A stretch of DNA of 64,000 nt. Origin: CAYXEN01 sp964464035 (GTDB lineage Bacteria > Krumholzibacteriota > Krumholzibacteriia > WVZY01). The stretch is from assembly GCA_964464035.1 (NCBI GenBank), contig CAYXEN010000003.1, positions 1 through 64,000 on the forward strand. The letters run 5' to 3'. A model generated the notes under the pieces. That model was not told the DNA's origin. It worked only from the letters and a program-made list of their open reading frames with translations, and searched no databases. This document shows, one piece after another, positions 9,357 to 17,871 of the stretch; the stretch's first letter is position 1; every line of letters starts with the position of its first letter. The translations under genes were made by a program, and so were the position numbers.

Positions 9357-9439
9357 GCACTCTCGAGTGCGGACCCTCCAACATGTGCACAGGCAACAGG
9401 TTGTAGATTCTCTTTGTGCCGCGGCCTCCGGTTTTTTTA

Positions 9440-9468
9440 TTTACACTCAAAACCGCCTGTGCTAGCAT
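9440..9468 (+). promoter_or_regulatory. Predicted sigma70-type promoter for the bamA-lpx operon
   Basis: TTTACA (9440-9445) and TAGCAT (9463-9468) are separated by 17 bases, 48 bases upstream of the bamA ATG. A run of seven T (9432-9438) lies just upstream and could be the end of clpC transcription, but I see no convincing stem before it. Confidence 0.45.
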
Positions 9469-9516
9469 GCCTTCCCAGACCCCTGCCCGGAAGGCGGAAA
9501 ATCTTCACAGGAAATC

Positions 9517-11772
9517 ATGAACCGATCTATTGTCTGCATATTCGCCGGTGTCCTCATTCTATGCCTTCTTTCCGCCGGGGCGCTGGCAGCCGGTAAGATA
9601 CTGGGGATAGAGATCTCCGGTAACCGCAACGTCTCCAAGGAAAAGATTCTCCGCGTCCTGCGCATGGCTGAGGGATCCACCTATGATGAAGAGGAGTTCA
9701 AGAGGGCTCTCAAGCGCCTTTTCGCCACGCGTGAGTTCGCAGACGTAAAGGGTTTCAAGACCGTTTCTCCGGGCGGGGTCCAACTCGAGATCGTGCTCGT
9801 GGAATATCCCCGCGCGGACGAAGTGCGTTTCGAGGGGGTCGCGCATATCACTGAAGAGGAGCTCCGCAAGAAAGTGACGCTGGGCAAGGGATCTTTCATC
9901 CGTCCGGCCGCCGTCGCGGCGGATGAGGAAGCGATCGTGGAGATGTACAAGGAGAAGGGCTATTTCCGGGCCGCCGTCGAGGATACGCTCGTCAAGGAAG
10001 AGGGAAAGAACATCCTCGTCTACAGGGTGAACACGGGAGACAAGGTTTCCATAAAGCACATAGATTTTTTCGGCAACGGAGCCCTGGATTCGGACGAGCT
10101 GAGGGACGCGATGAAGAGCAAGGAGGACAGGTGGTGGAGAGGGGGAGACTACAAGCCCAAACAATTGGAAGAAGACATGCAGGCGATCATAGAGGCCTAC
10201 CGCCGGCACGGCTACCTGGATGCGGAGATCAAAGGCAAGGAGCTGATCTTTTCCGAAGACGGGAAAGATCTCGACATATTCATCACCGTGGAAGAGGGGC
10301 CGCTGTACCGCGTGGGAAAGATCGATTGGACCGGCAACGAGGTCATCGGGGACGACGAAATCCGCCGGATGATAACGATGAACGAGGGCGACGTCTTCGA
10401 CGACGCCGAATTCCAGAACCTCCAGGTGGCGGTGAGCACGCTCTACTGGGACAGGGGATACATCTACAACTCCGTGACCCCCGTCAAGAAGGTGAAAGGC
10501 CGGGTGATCGACGCGACCCTGGAGATCTTCGAAGGCGAGCCCGCCCACATCAGCGAGATAAGGATCGAAGGGAACACGAAGACATCGGAGGAGGTAATAA
10601 GGAGGGAACTCGTCATCGCTCCCGGTGATGTATTCATCCGTCCCAAGCTGGTTCGTTCGTTGCGGGAGGTTTTCAACCTGGGCTTCTTCGAAGGTCCGCC
10701 CGAGGTGACTCCGACGCCGAGCAGCAAAGAGGGAAACGTGGACATAACCATAAAGGTGAAGGAGAAGCAAACCGGCCAATTCCGCATGGGGGCCGGTTTC
10801 TCGGAACTCAACTCGGTAAGCGGTTTCTTCGGTATCACCGAGCCGAATTTCCTCGGCAGGGGCGAGCACGTGGGGGTCGACTGGGAATTCTCGAGGTACC
10901 GGCAGAATATCGACGTACGTTTCACGGAGCCTTGGCTCTTCGGAACACCGACGGAATTGAGCGTGAACGTCTACAACATGGTTCAGAACCAGGTGAGGCA
11001 GCAGTTCTACGACGACAGGCGCAAGGGCTTCTCCGTCCGTCTCGGACGACCGTTTCCCTGGTTCGATTACACGTCGATCTATTGGCGCTACAAGTACGAA
11101 TCGGTAAAGCTGAGCAATTTTTCCTCGGGCTATGTCGGGCCGCTCACATCCGTGAAGTGGCCGCGAAGGACGAGCTCCGTGGCCGTAACCCTGTCGAGGA
11201 ATTCCACGGACAGTCCTTTCCATCCCACTACCGGCACCTCTTCGATGCTCCTCGCCGAGTGGAACGGCGGCACCTTGCTGGGGGGAGACGAGAATTTCCA
11301 GAGGTATGAGACTTCGATAGCGTGGTACACACCGCTTTTCTCGAAGTTCGTCCTGGAGATGAACTTCCAGGCCGGAGTACTCGACGGTTTCGTTCGTCCC
11401 ACTCAGGTGCCGGACTACGAGCTTTTCCGCTTGGGGGGCAACAGGCGCTACGGGGTGCGGGGGTATGATTACTATGAAATCGTGCCCGACGGCAACCCCG
11501 AGTTCATAGGCGGCAGGTACATGCAGATTCTGTCCTACCAGGTGTCATACGAGCTGTCTCCCATGGTGTACGCCCTGCTCTTTCTCGATGCCGGCAACAC
11601 GTGGAACAGCTTCCGCGAAGCGGATCCGTTCGATCTCAAGAAAGGAGCGGGGGTGGGAATCCGATTCGAGTTGCCGATGCTGGGAACGGTCGGGCTCGAT
11701 TACGGGTACGGTTTCGACAAGAAAGGAGGCGGCGCCTGGGAGCCGCACATATCCTTCGGAGGACTTTTCTGA
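9517..11772 (+). CDS. bamA: Outer membrane protein assembly factor BamA
   Basis: BamA is the Omp85 core of the machine that inserts beta-barrel proteins into the outer membrane. ATG 9517 follows AGGAAA. A signal peptide (about residues 1-24, VLILCLLSAGALAA) precedes repeated POTRA domains (about 25-420; LGIEISGNRNVSKEKIL, ISEIRIEGNTKTSEEVIRRE). The C-terminal Omp85 barrel ends in phenylalanine (HISFGGLF), the usual BAM signal. The barrel contains VRGYDYYEI, close to the family VRGY/F motif. Length (751) is normal. It heads an operon running through OmpH into lipid A synthesis. Confidence 0.95.
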   Translation: MNRSIVCIFAGVLILCLLSAGALAAGKILGIEISGNRNVSKEKILRVLRMAEGSTYDEEEFKRALKRLFATREFADVKGFKTVSPGGVQLEIVLVEYPRADEVRFEGVAHITEEELRKKVTLGKGSFIRPAAVAADEEAIVEMYKEKGYFRAAVEDTLVKEEGKNILVYRVNTGDKVSIKHIDFFGNGALDSDELRDAMKSKEDRWWRGGDYKPKQLEEDMQAIIEAYRRHGYLDAEIKGKELIFSEDGKDLDIFITVEEGPLYRVGKIDWTGNEVIGDDEIRRMITMNEGDVFDDAEFQNLQVAVSTLYWDRGYIYNSVTPVKKVKGRVIDATLEIFEGEPAHISEIRIEGNTKTSEEVIRRELVIAPGDVFIRPKLVRSLREVFNLGFFEGPPEVTPTPSSKEGNVDITIKVKEKQTGQFRMGAGFSELNSVSGFFGITEPNFLGRGEHVGVDWEFSRYRQNIDVRFTEPWLFGTPTELSVNVYNMVQNQVRQQFYDDRRKGFSVRLGRPFPWFDYTSIYWRYKYESVKLSNFSSGYVGPLTSVKWPRRTSSVAVTLSRNSTDSPFHPTTGTSSMLLAEWNGGTLLGGDENFQRYETSIAWYTPLFSKFVLEMNFQAGVLDGFVRPTQVPDYELFRLGGNRRYGVRGYDYYEIVPDGNPEFIGGRYMQILSYQVSYELSPMVYALLFLDAGNTWNSFREADPFDLKKGAGVGIRFELPMLGTVGLDYGYGFDKKGGGAWEPHISFGGLF

Positions 11773-11812
11773 CGGTGGACACGTTGATTTTCCAGAAAAA
11801 GGAGTGTTGAGC

Positions 11813-12346
11813 ATGAAAAGGACACTTGTCATCTTTCTACTCGCCGTTTTCCTCGTTTCGACGAGCGGGTTTTCTCTCCTTGCCCAGGAGGTGAAAATCG
11901 GTTACATTGACTCGATTAAGATTTTCTCGGAATATCGTGAAACTCAGGAAGCGGAACGGGTATACAAGAAGGAAGTGGAAGCCTGGAAAGCCCAGGCGAA
12001 AGGAATGGAGCAGGAGATAGCGAAGCTCCAGGACGAGTTGAAAGCCCAGAGTCTCATGCTTTCAGACGAGAAGCAGAAAGAGAAGAGGCTGGAGCTCGAC
12101 CAGAAGATTCAAGAGTACCAGAAGTTCATGAAAGAAACTTTCGGTGACGACGGCTTGGCGGCCAAGCGCAACAAGGAGCTCACGCAGCCGATAGTCGACA
12201 AGATAAACAAGATCCTGGAGAAGATCGGGCAGGCGGAAGGCTTCTCTATCATTTTCGACGCGGCTAACGCCAACATAGTCTATGCCGACAAGAGCCTTGA
12301 CTTGACCGACAGGGTTCTGGAGGAGCTGAACAAGGTGGGACAATAG
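11813..12346 (+). CDS. OmpH/Skp family periplasmic chaperone
   Basis: Skp-like chaperones hold unfolded outer-membrane proteins in the periplasm for BamA. The real start is ATG 11813, behind AAAAAGGAG; an upstream extension of the frame reads backward into bamA. The 177 residues begin with a signal peptide (LVIFLLAVFLVSTSGFSLLAQ), then KIGYIDSIKIFSEYRETQEAE, followed by a long charged helix rich in K, E and Q (about 45-130) typical of the Skp tentacles. Position between bamA and lpxD matches the order in many diderms. Confidence 0.9.
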   Translation: MKRTLVIFLLAVFLVSTSGFSLLAQEVKIGYIDSIKIFSEYRETQEAERVYKKEVEAWKAQAKGMEQEIAKLQDELKAQSLMLSDEKQKEKRLELDQKIQEYQKFMKETFGDDGLAAKRNKELTQPIVDKINKILEKIGQAEGFSIIFDAANANIVYADKSLDLTDRVLEELNKVGQ

Positions 12347-12349
12347 GAG

Positions 12350-13423
12350 ATGGGTATGACTAAAGCCTGCTACACGCTAAGAGAGCTTGCGGAAATAGTC
12401 GGCGGCGAAATCCAAGGTGGAGCCGATACGAAGATCAACGGAGTCGCGGGGATAAAGGAGGCGAAGAAGGGTGACATCACTTTCCTCGCCAACCCCAAGT
12501 ACGAGAGCTACATCGACGTGACCCGCGCTTCCGCCATCATAGGTCCCATGGATCTCGTTTGCAGCAAACCTCTCATCAGGATCGACAATCCCTATCTGGC
12601 GTTCCTCAAGGTCCTGACCCTGTTCGCCGAGGAGGTCTCGGCCCGGTTCCCCCGCAAGGTGCACGAATCGGCCGTCATCGACAAGTCGGTGGTCTTGGGT
12701 GAGAACATAGCGATCGGGCCTTTCTGCCAGGTGGCGAGAAACGCGAAGATAGGAAACGGGTCGACTATCGTCTCGAGCGTCTACATAGGCGAGAACGTGA
12801 CTATCGGCGAGGATTGCCTGATTTATCCCGGGGTGACGATCCGCGAAGGATCGGAGATCGGGAACAGGGTGATCCTGCATCCGGGCGTGGTGATAGGGGC
12901 CGACGGTTTCGGGTTCGCCAAGGACGGCTGCTTGAACCAGAAGATACCCCAGATCGGTAGGGTCATCATAGAGGACGATGTCGAGATCGGCGCCAACTCC
13001 ACAGTGGACAGGGCAACGACGGGTATAACCAGGGTATGTCGCGGATCGAAGCTGGACAATCTCGTGCAGGTCGCCCACAACGTCACCATAGGAGAGAACA
13101 GCATAATCGCCGCTCAGGCGGGCATATCGGGAAGCACGGAGCTGGGAAGGAACGTGGTGCTGGGCGGTCAAGCGGGCTTGGTGGGTCATATCCAGATAGG
13201 CGACGAGGCGATGGTGGGTGCCCAGGCGGGTGTGACCAAGTCGATTCCTCCCGGGATGAAAGTCTCCGGCTACCCGGCGAGGGAACACGCCAGGGCGAGG
13301 AAGCTCTACGCCTGCTTGACGAAACTGCCCGAACTCCTGAAGAGAATCAGGGAGCTGGAAGCCAGGATCGAAGAGCTGGAGAAAGGAGACATGGTTGGTA
13401 AGACAGCAAAGAACCCTGAGTAG
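12350..13423 (+). CDS. lpxD: UDP-3-O-acylglucosamine N-acyltransferase
   Basis: LpxD adds the second acyl chain to the lipid A precursor at the 2-amino group. The 357 residues have the N-terminal uridine-binding domain (YTLRELAEIVGGEIQGGA), then a left-handed beta helix of hexapeptide repeats (IGENVTIGEDCLIYPGVTIRE), and the catalytic-region sequence VQVAHNVTIGENSIIAAQAG with the active histidine. It ends with a short charged C-terminal helix. Its last 29 bases overlap the TTG start of lpxC-fabZ in another frame. Confidence 0.95.
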   Translation: MGMTKACYTLRELAEIVGGEIQGGADTKINGVAGIKEAKKGDITFLANPKYESYIDVTRASAIIGPMDLVCSKPLIRIDNPYLAFLKVLTLFAEEVSARFPRKVHESAVIDKSVVLGENIAIGPFCQVARNAKIGNGSTIVSSVYIGENVTIGEDCLIYPGVTIREGSEIGNRVILHPGVVIGADGFGFAKDGCLNQKIPQIGRVIIEDDVEIGANSTVDRATTGITRVCRGSKLDNLVQVAHNVTIGENSIIAAQAGISGSTELGRNVVLGGQAGLVGHIQIGDEAMVGAQAGVTKSIPPGMKVSGYPAREHARARKLYACLTKLPELLKRIRELEARIEELEKGDMVGKTAKNPE

Positions 13424-14708
13424 GGAGGTGTCCATATCCGGGGTCGGCATTCATACCGGCGAGAAAGTCACTCTCACGTGCAAGCCGGCCCCCCCCGACA
13501 CCGGCGTACGATTCGTAAAGAAGACCGGTTCCGGCGATGTCGAGATCAAGGCCGATGTATCCAGCGTCCCCGAGCATCCTTCCACGATTCGGAATACGAC
13601 GATTGCGGCCGGCGGCGAAGAGATATTCACCGTGGAACACATACTGGCCACGTGCTACGGCCTCGAGATCGACAATCTCGTCCTCGAGATCGACGGCAAC
13701 GAGCCTCCCGAGCCTCCCAACGGCAATTACGAGGAGTTCGTCAAGATCCTCCGCGAAGCCGGGTTCAAGAACCAGGGAGTGCCGTGCAGGGTGCTCGAGA
13801 TGGATCGCGTGATCAGCTTCACGGACGGGGAAGTCGAGATACACGCCCTTCCGTCCAACGAGTTCAAGGTGAGTTTCACGATCGAGTACGACAACGAGTT
13901 CGTCGGTACCCAGTACGCCAGCTTCATCGTCACCCCGGAGATTTTCGAGCGCGAAGTCGCGCCGGCGAGGACTTTCGTGCTCTGGGACGAAGTGGAAGAG
14001 CTCCGCAAAGCAGGCCTGATCAAGGGAGGGAGCCTCGACAACGCGATCGTTTTCAAGCGCGACGGCCTGATGAACGACGAGCCGCTGCGATTCCCCAACG
14101 AGTGCGCAAGGCACAAGATGCTGGACCTGATCGGGGATCTCTCACTTCTGGGGCGGCCGCTTCGAGCTCACATCGTCGCCGTGAAATCCGGGCATGCCTC
14201 CAACATAGAGTTCGTCAAGAAACTCTGGCGGTTCAGAGAGAGCAAGGAGCGTCTGGGAGCCCGCACGTCTTCGGGCCAATGGGACATCAACCTCATTCAG
14301 AAGATCATGCCTCACCGTTACCCCTTCCTTCTCGTCGACCGCATCCTGGAGCTGGAGGACAAGAAGCGCGTGGTGGGCATAAAGAACGTCACCATCAACG
14401 AACCTTTCTTCGTGGGCCATTTCCCCGGCCACCCCATAATGCCTGCAGTCTTGATCATAGAGGCCATGGCTCAGGTCGGAGGGGTCCTGCTCCTGAGCAG
14501 CGTCGACAACCCGGAGAAGTACCTCGTCTATTTCTCCAGGATAGACAAGGCCAGATTCCGCAAACCCGTCCTGCCCGGCGATCAGGTGAGGTTCGAACTC
14601 GAGCTGCTCACGCTCAAGCGAAGGGTCTGCAAGATGCAGGGATACGCCTACGTGGGGACGGATCTCGTGGCGGAGGCGGAACTTCTTTCAACTATTGTAG
14701 ATAGGTAG
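13395..14708 (+). CDS. lpxC/fabZ: Fused LpxC deacetylase / FabZ dehydratase
   Basis: This bifunctional protein pairs UDP-3-O-acyl-GlcNAc deacetylase (committed step of lipid A) with 3-hydroxyacyl-ACP dehydratase. The start is TTG 13395 behind AAAGGAG, inside the end of lpxD. LpxC (about 1-280) has the zinc ligands H82 (EHILA), H240 and D244 (RHKMLDLIGD) and the catalytic-site H267 (SGHASN). FabZ (about 295-437) has MPHRYPFLLVDR, H342 (GHFPGHPIMP) and E356 (LIIEAMAQ). The fusion is known from Bacteroidota and relatives. The loop that usually reads DGSA is NGNYEEF here (109-115). Confidence 0.94.
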   Translation: MVRQQRTLSREVSISGVGIHTGEKVTLTCKPAPPDTGVRFVKKTGSGDVEIKADVSSVPEHPSTIRNTTIAAGGEEIFTVEHILATCYGLEIDNLVLEIDGNEPPEPPNGNYEEFVKILREAGFKNQGVPCRVLEMDRVISFTDGEVEIHALPSNEFKVSFTIEYDNEFVGTQYASFIVTPEIFEREVAPARTFVLWDEVEELRKAGLIKGGSLDNAIVFKRDGLMNDEPLRFPNECARHKMLDLIGDLSLLGRPLRAHIVAVKSGHASNIEFVKKLWRFRESKERLGARTSSGQWDINLIQKIMPHRYPFLLVDRILELEDKKRVVGIKNVTINEPFFVGHFPGHPIMPAVLIIEAMAQVGGVLLLSSVDNPEKYLVYFSRIDKARFRKPVLPGDQVRFELELLTLKRRVCKMQGYAYVGTDLVAEAELLSTIVDR

Positions 14709-14743
14709 TCCACATTCTTTTTCTGGCATCAATTTCCTCATTG

Positions 14744-14752
14744 TGATATATT
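14744..14752 (+). promoter_or_regulatory. Possible extended -10 promoter before lpxA
   Basis: The 106-base gap before lpxA is AT-rich and holds TGATATATT, matching an extended -10 element (TGn plus TATATT). No good -35 is seen. It could give lpxA-lpxK expression independent of bamA. Confidence 0.35.
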
Positions 14753-14814
14753 GTGTCGAAATTTTGGGGAGGTTGATTGATTGCGGTTCGACAGATAGGG
14801 TGAGGAGAGGTCAC

Positions 14815-15624
14815 ATGAGAATGGAGAAGGCAATAAAAACAGTCGGCAACGGCAGGGAGATTCATCCCACCGCCGTCATAGCGCCCGGCGCCCGCATCGG
14901 TGAAGGCGTGCACATCGGCCCCTACAGCGTGATAGGTGAGCATGTGGCCATCGGGGATGGGACCTCCATAGGGAGCAACGTGCTCGTCGACGGGTGGACG
15001 ACCATCGGCAAGAACAACCGTATTTTTCATGGAGCCAGTATCGGCACCGTCCCTCAGGATCTCAAGTATCAAGGCGAGATCAGCTACGTCGAGATAGGCG
15101 ACGACAACACGTTCCGCGAATTCGTCACGGTGAACAGCGCCACCAACGCAGGCGAGAAGACGAGGATAGGATCCGGCTGCTTGCTGATGGCATACGTGCA
15201 CATCGCCCACAACTGTACAATCGGAGACGAAGTGATCATCGCAAACGCCGTGAACCTCGCCGGCCACGTCTTCGTGGACGATTACGCCATCATCGGCGGC
15301 ATGACCCCCGTGCATCAGTTCGTCCGCATCGGCAAGTACGCCTTCATAGGCGGCGGCAGCCGGATCGAGCGCGACATACCTCCCTTCGTCAAAGTCGCTG
15401 GCAATCCACCCCGCGTCTACGGCATCAACAGCATCGGTCTCGATCGGCGCGGTTTTTCGCATGAGCGCAAGCTCATGGCCAAGAAGATCTTCAAGGCTCT
15501 CTACCGCAGCAACCTCAATGTCTCCCAGGTGCTGGACCAGCTGAGGAACGGCGAGTTCGAAGACCCCGAGCGCAGCATGATGATCGAGTTCCTGGAAGCC
15601 TCCGAGCGCGGAATCACAAAGTAA
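14815..15624 (+). CDS. lpxA: UDP-N-acetylglucosamine O-acyltransferase (or its 3-amino-sugar-specific form)
   Basis: LpxA starts lipid A synthesis by acylating the 3 position of UDP-GlcNAc. ATG 14815 follows GAGGAGAGG. The 269 residues form a hexapeptide-repeat beta helix (IHPTAVIAPGARIGEGVHIGPYS), have the catalytic-region sequence AYVHIAHNCTIGDEV, and a C-terminal helical domain (KKIFKALYRSNLNVSQVLDQL). The next gene is a Gfo/Idh/MocA dehydrogenase, as next to LpxA enzymes that prefer UDP-GlcNAc3N. Which substrate this enzyme prefers cannot be told by eye. Confidence 0.93.
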   Translation: MRMEKAIKTVGNGREIHPTAVIAPGARIGEGVHIGPYSVIGEHVAIGDGTSIGSNVLVDGWTTIGKNNRIFHGASIGTVPQDLKYQGEISYVEIGDDNTFREFVTVNSATNAGEKTRIGSGCLLMAYVHIAHNCTIGDEVIIANAVNLAGHVFVDDYAIIGGMTPVHQFVRIGKYAFIGGGSRIERDIPPFVKVAGNPPRVYGINSIGLDRRGFSHERKLMAKKIFKALYRSNLNVSQVLDQLRNGEFEDPERSMMIEFLEASERGITK

Positions 15625-15708
15625 TTGCAAAAGAGTGTTCGAGGCTATACCCTGAACCGGCGGTTCAATGAGCCGGCGTATTCCTACTTGTTTCAGGTGG
15701 AGGCTGAG

Positions 15709-16698
15709 ATGGGCTTACGCATAGGAGTGATCGGCACGGGCAGGCTCGGCCGCGAGCACGTGAGGATCCTTTCGGAGATTCCCGACGTGGACTTCGTCGG
15801 GTGCTACGATGTCGACGCAGACAGGTGCAACGGCGTGGCGGCGCAATTCGGCGCCGAGCCTTTCCGGTCCCTGGACGCGTTGCTCCGCGCGGTGGAGGCG
15901 GTAAGCGTCGTGGTACCGACCGTCCGGCACGCAGAAGTCTCCCTCGCGGCCATGGAAATGGGCAGGGACGTCTTTCTCGAAAAGCCCCTCGCGGCGTCGA
16001 CCGCTGAGGCGGGCAGGCTGGTCGCCGAGGCGAACGAGGCCGATCTCATACTGCAGGTCGGCCACGTGGAGAGGTTCAACGCGGTGATCCAGCGGTCGCT
16101 CGAGATGGTGACGTCTCCTTCGTTCATCGAGATCGAGAGGCTCAGCCCCTTCTCGCTGCGCGGCACCGACGTCTCAGTCGTGATGGATCTCATGATCCAC
16201 GACCTCGACCTTCTTCTCCTCATGGTCGGGGAGTGGCCTTGCGAGATAAGGGCGAAAGGAGCCGGCGTCCTCACTCCGGAGCCCGACATCGTCAACACGA
16301 GGCTGGAGTTTCCCGGGGGATGCGTCGCGGATCTGACGGCCAGCAGGGTTTCCGCCGAAGCCTCGCGCAAGATACGCGTGTTTTCCCACAACCACTATCT
16401 CTCGATCGACCTTCTCGAGGCCAGGGTGAAACACTATTGCAAGGGCGAGAAATTCAAGGAAGCGGTGGCCATGCTGAGGAACTCTCCCGGGACCTCCGGA
16501 ACTCTCACCATAGACAGGTTCCTCGACGTCGATGAATTCACCATCGAGGGAGAGGAGCCTCTTCGCGTCGAACTCTCCTCGTTCTGCCGGTCGGTGCTTA
16601 CCCGCACCCGCCCACCCGTGACGGGTGAAGACGGTTTGCGCGTGTTGAGGCTGGCCGAAGAGATACTGGAGAAGATCAAGATGGATTCCCTGTCCTGA
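15709..16698 (+). CDS. Gfo/Idh/MocA family oxidoreductase, possibly GnnA-like
   Basis: An NAD(P)-dependent sugar dehydrogenase by family. ATG 15709 follows GGTGGAGG; 329 residues. The Rossmann start is RIGVIGTGRLGREHVRIL, and EKPLAA is the family lysine motif at about residues 90-95. The C-terminal beta domain follows (EIERLSPFSLRGTDVSVVMD). Its place between lpxA and lpxB suggests a role in lipid A. GnnA, which oxidises UDP-GlcNAc at C3 so that GnnB can aminate it, belongs to this family, but no gnnB-like aminotransferase is present in the window. The pathway assignment is inference. Confidence 0.8.
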   Translation: MGLRIGVIGTGRLGREHVRILSEIPDVDFVGCYDVDADRCNGVAAQFGAEPFRSLDALLRAVEAVSVVVPTVRHAEVSLAAMEMGRDVFLEKPLAASTAEAGRLVAEANEADLILQVGHVERFNAVIQRSLEMVTSPSFIEIERLSPFSLRGTDVSVVMDLMIHDLDLLLLMVGEWPCEIRAKGAGVLTPEPDIVNTRLEFPGGCVADLTASRVSAEASRKIRVFSHNHYLSIDLLEARVKHYCKGEKFKEAVAMLRNSPGTSGTLTIDRFLDVDEFTIEGEEPLRVELSSFCRSVLTRTRPPVTGEDGLRVLRLAEEILEKIKMDSLS

Positions 16699-16719
16699 AT
16701 CGATGTGGGGCGGCTTGCC

Positions 16720-17871
16720 ATGGCGTCGAAAAACCCGACCATATTGATATGCTGCGGCGAAACGAGCGGGGACATCCATGCCTCCGCCCTGGTACGTGAA
16801 CTCTTCGCAAGGATCCCGGAGGCGAGGGTCATGGCCATGGGCGGTGAAAGGGTCGAGGAAGCCGGTGCCGAGCTGCTCTATCACATGAAGGATTACAGCG
16901 TGGTCGGTTTTTCCGGCGTGCTGGCCGGATTGCCCAAGTTCTGGAAGCTGGAGAGGAAGCTCAAGGCGCTGATAAAGAAGGAAGTGGATCTGTTCATTCC
17001 CGTGGATTACCCGGGTTTGAATCTCAGGTTGGCCGCAGCGGCCTCCAAGTCGGGTGTGCCGGTACTCTATTATATCGGTCCCCAGGTTTGGGCTTGGGGG
17101 GAGGGCAGGGTGAAGAAGATCGAGGAAACGGTGGATTTCATGGCCCTGATCCTTCCCTTCGAGAAGGACATATATGGAAACACGAGGGCCGAGTTCGTGG
17201 GACATCCCTTCATCGAGGATCATTACCTTCCCGAGCCGCGTCCTTGGGAGGAGCGCTCGTTGATAGGCCTTCTTCCCGGAAGCAGGGCCGAGGAGGTTGC
17301 GAGAATGCTGCCGGTCATGCTGGAAGCCTGCACCATCCTTCGCGGGGAATTCCCCGGCGAGCGGTTCGCCGTGGCGCTCGCTCCGAGCGTTCCTAGACGC
17401 CTGTACGAGAGAATAGCCGCGGATTCGCCGCTCGAGTTGATCTGGGAAGAGGACGCGGTGCGGCTCCTCGCACAGTCCAAGGCGGCCATCGTCGCCTCCG
17501 GGACCTCTACGTTGCAGGCGGCTCTCATGGAGACGCCCATGATCATCGTATACAAGGTTTCCTATCCCAACTACCTCGTGGCCAGGAGACTGGTCAAGGT
17601 CGAGAACATAGGCCTCGTAAACATCGTCCTGGGGGAAGAGGTGTGCCGCGAGTTCGTTCAGAACGACGCCCGCCCGGAGGCAATGGCCGAGGCAATCGGC
17701 GGACTGTTGCAGGGCGGCGCCGGAAGGATGAAGATGGTGGAAAGGTTTCGGGAGTTGAAGGCGATGCTCAAGGGTACAGGGGGATGCAGAAGGGTGGCCG
17801 AAGTTGCGGCCGAGCTGCTTCGTGAAGGCGGGCGGCGCCCCCGGCGGAGGGCCTCGGGAACATGGAGTTGA
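16720..17871 (+). CDS. lpxB: Lipid-A-disaccharide synthase
   Basis: LpxB joins lipid X and UDP-2,3-diacylglucosamine to make the lipid A disaccharide at the inner membrane (family GT19). The 383 residues show LICCGETSGDIHASALVREL, then MKDYSVVGFSGVLAGLPKF, YYIGPQVWAWGEGRVKKI, and the C-terminal ATSGTSTLQ-like motif VASGTSTLQAALMETPMIIVYK. A GTG at 16705 would add five residues; I prefer ATG 16720 because GGGG lies about eight bases before it. It overlaps the next gene by 10 bases. Confidence 0.94.
   Translation: MASKNPTILICCGETSGDIHASALVRELFARIPEARVMAMGGERVEEAGAELLYHMKDYSVVGFSGVLAGLPKFWKLERKLKALIKKEVDLFIPVDYPGLNLRLAAAASKSGVPVLYYIGPQVWAWGEGRVKKIEETVDFMALILPFEKDIYGNTRAEFVGHPFIEDHYLPEPRPWEERSLIGLLPGSRAEEVARMLPVMLEACTILRGEFPGERFAVALAPSVPRRLYERIAADSPLELIWEEDAVRLLAQSKAAIVASGTSTLQAALMETPMIIVYKVSYPNYLVARRLVKVENIGLVNIVLGEEVCREFVQNDARPEAMAEAIGGLLQGGAGRMKMVERFRELKAMLKGTGGCRRVAEVAAELLREGGRRPRRRASGTWS

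Noticed and set aside
9360..9374. Small palindrome GCACT-CTCG-AGTGC just after clpC as a terminator
   Set aside because: The stem is only five pairs and is followed by GGACCC rather than a T-run; the T-run at 9432-9438 has no good stem upstream.
9559..11223. 554-codon minus-strand frame opposite bamA
   Set aside because: The bamA frame is clearly coding (signal peptide, POTRA, terminal F). The antisense frame shows no domain.
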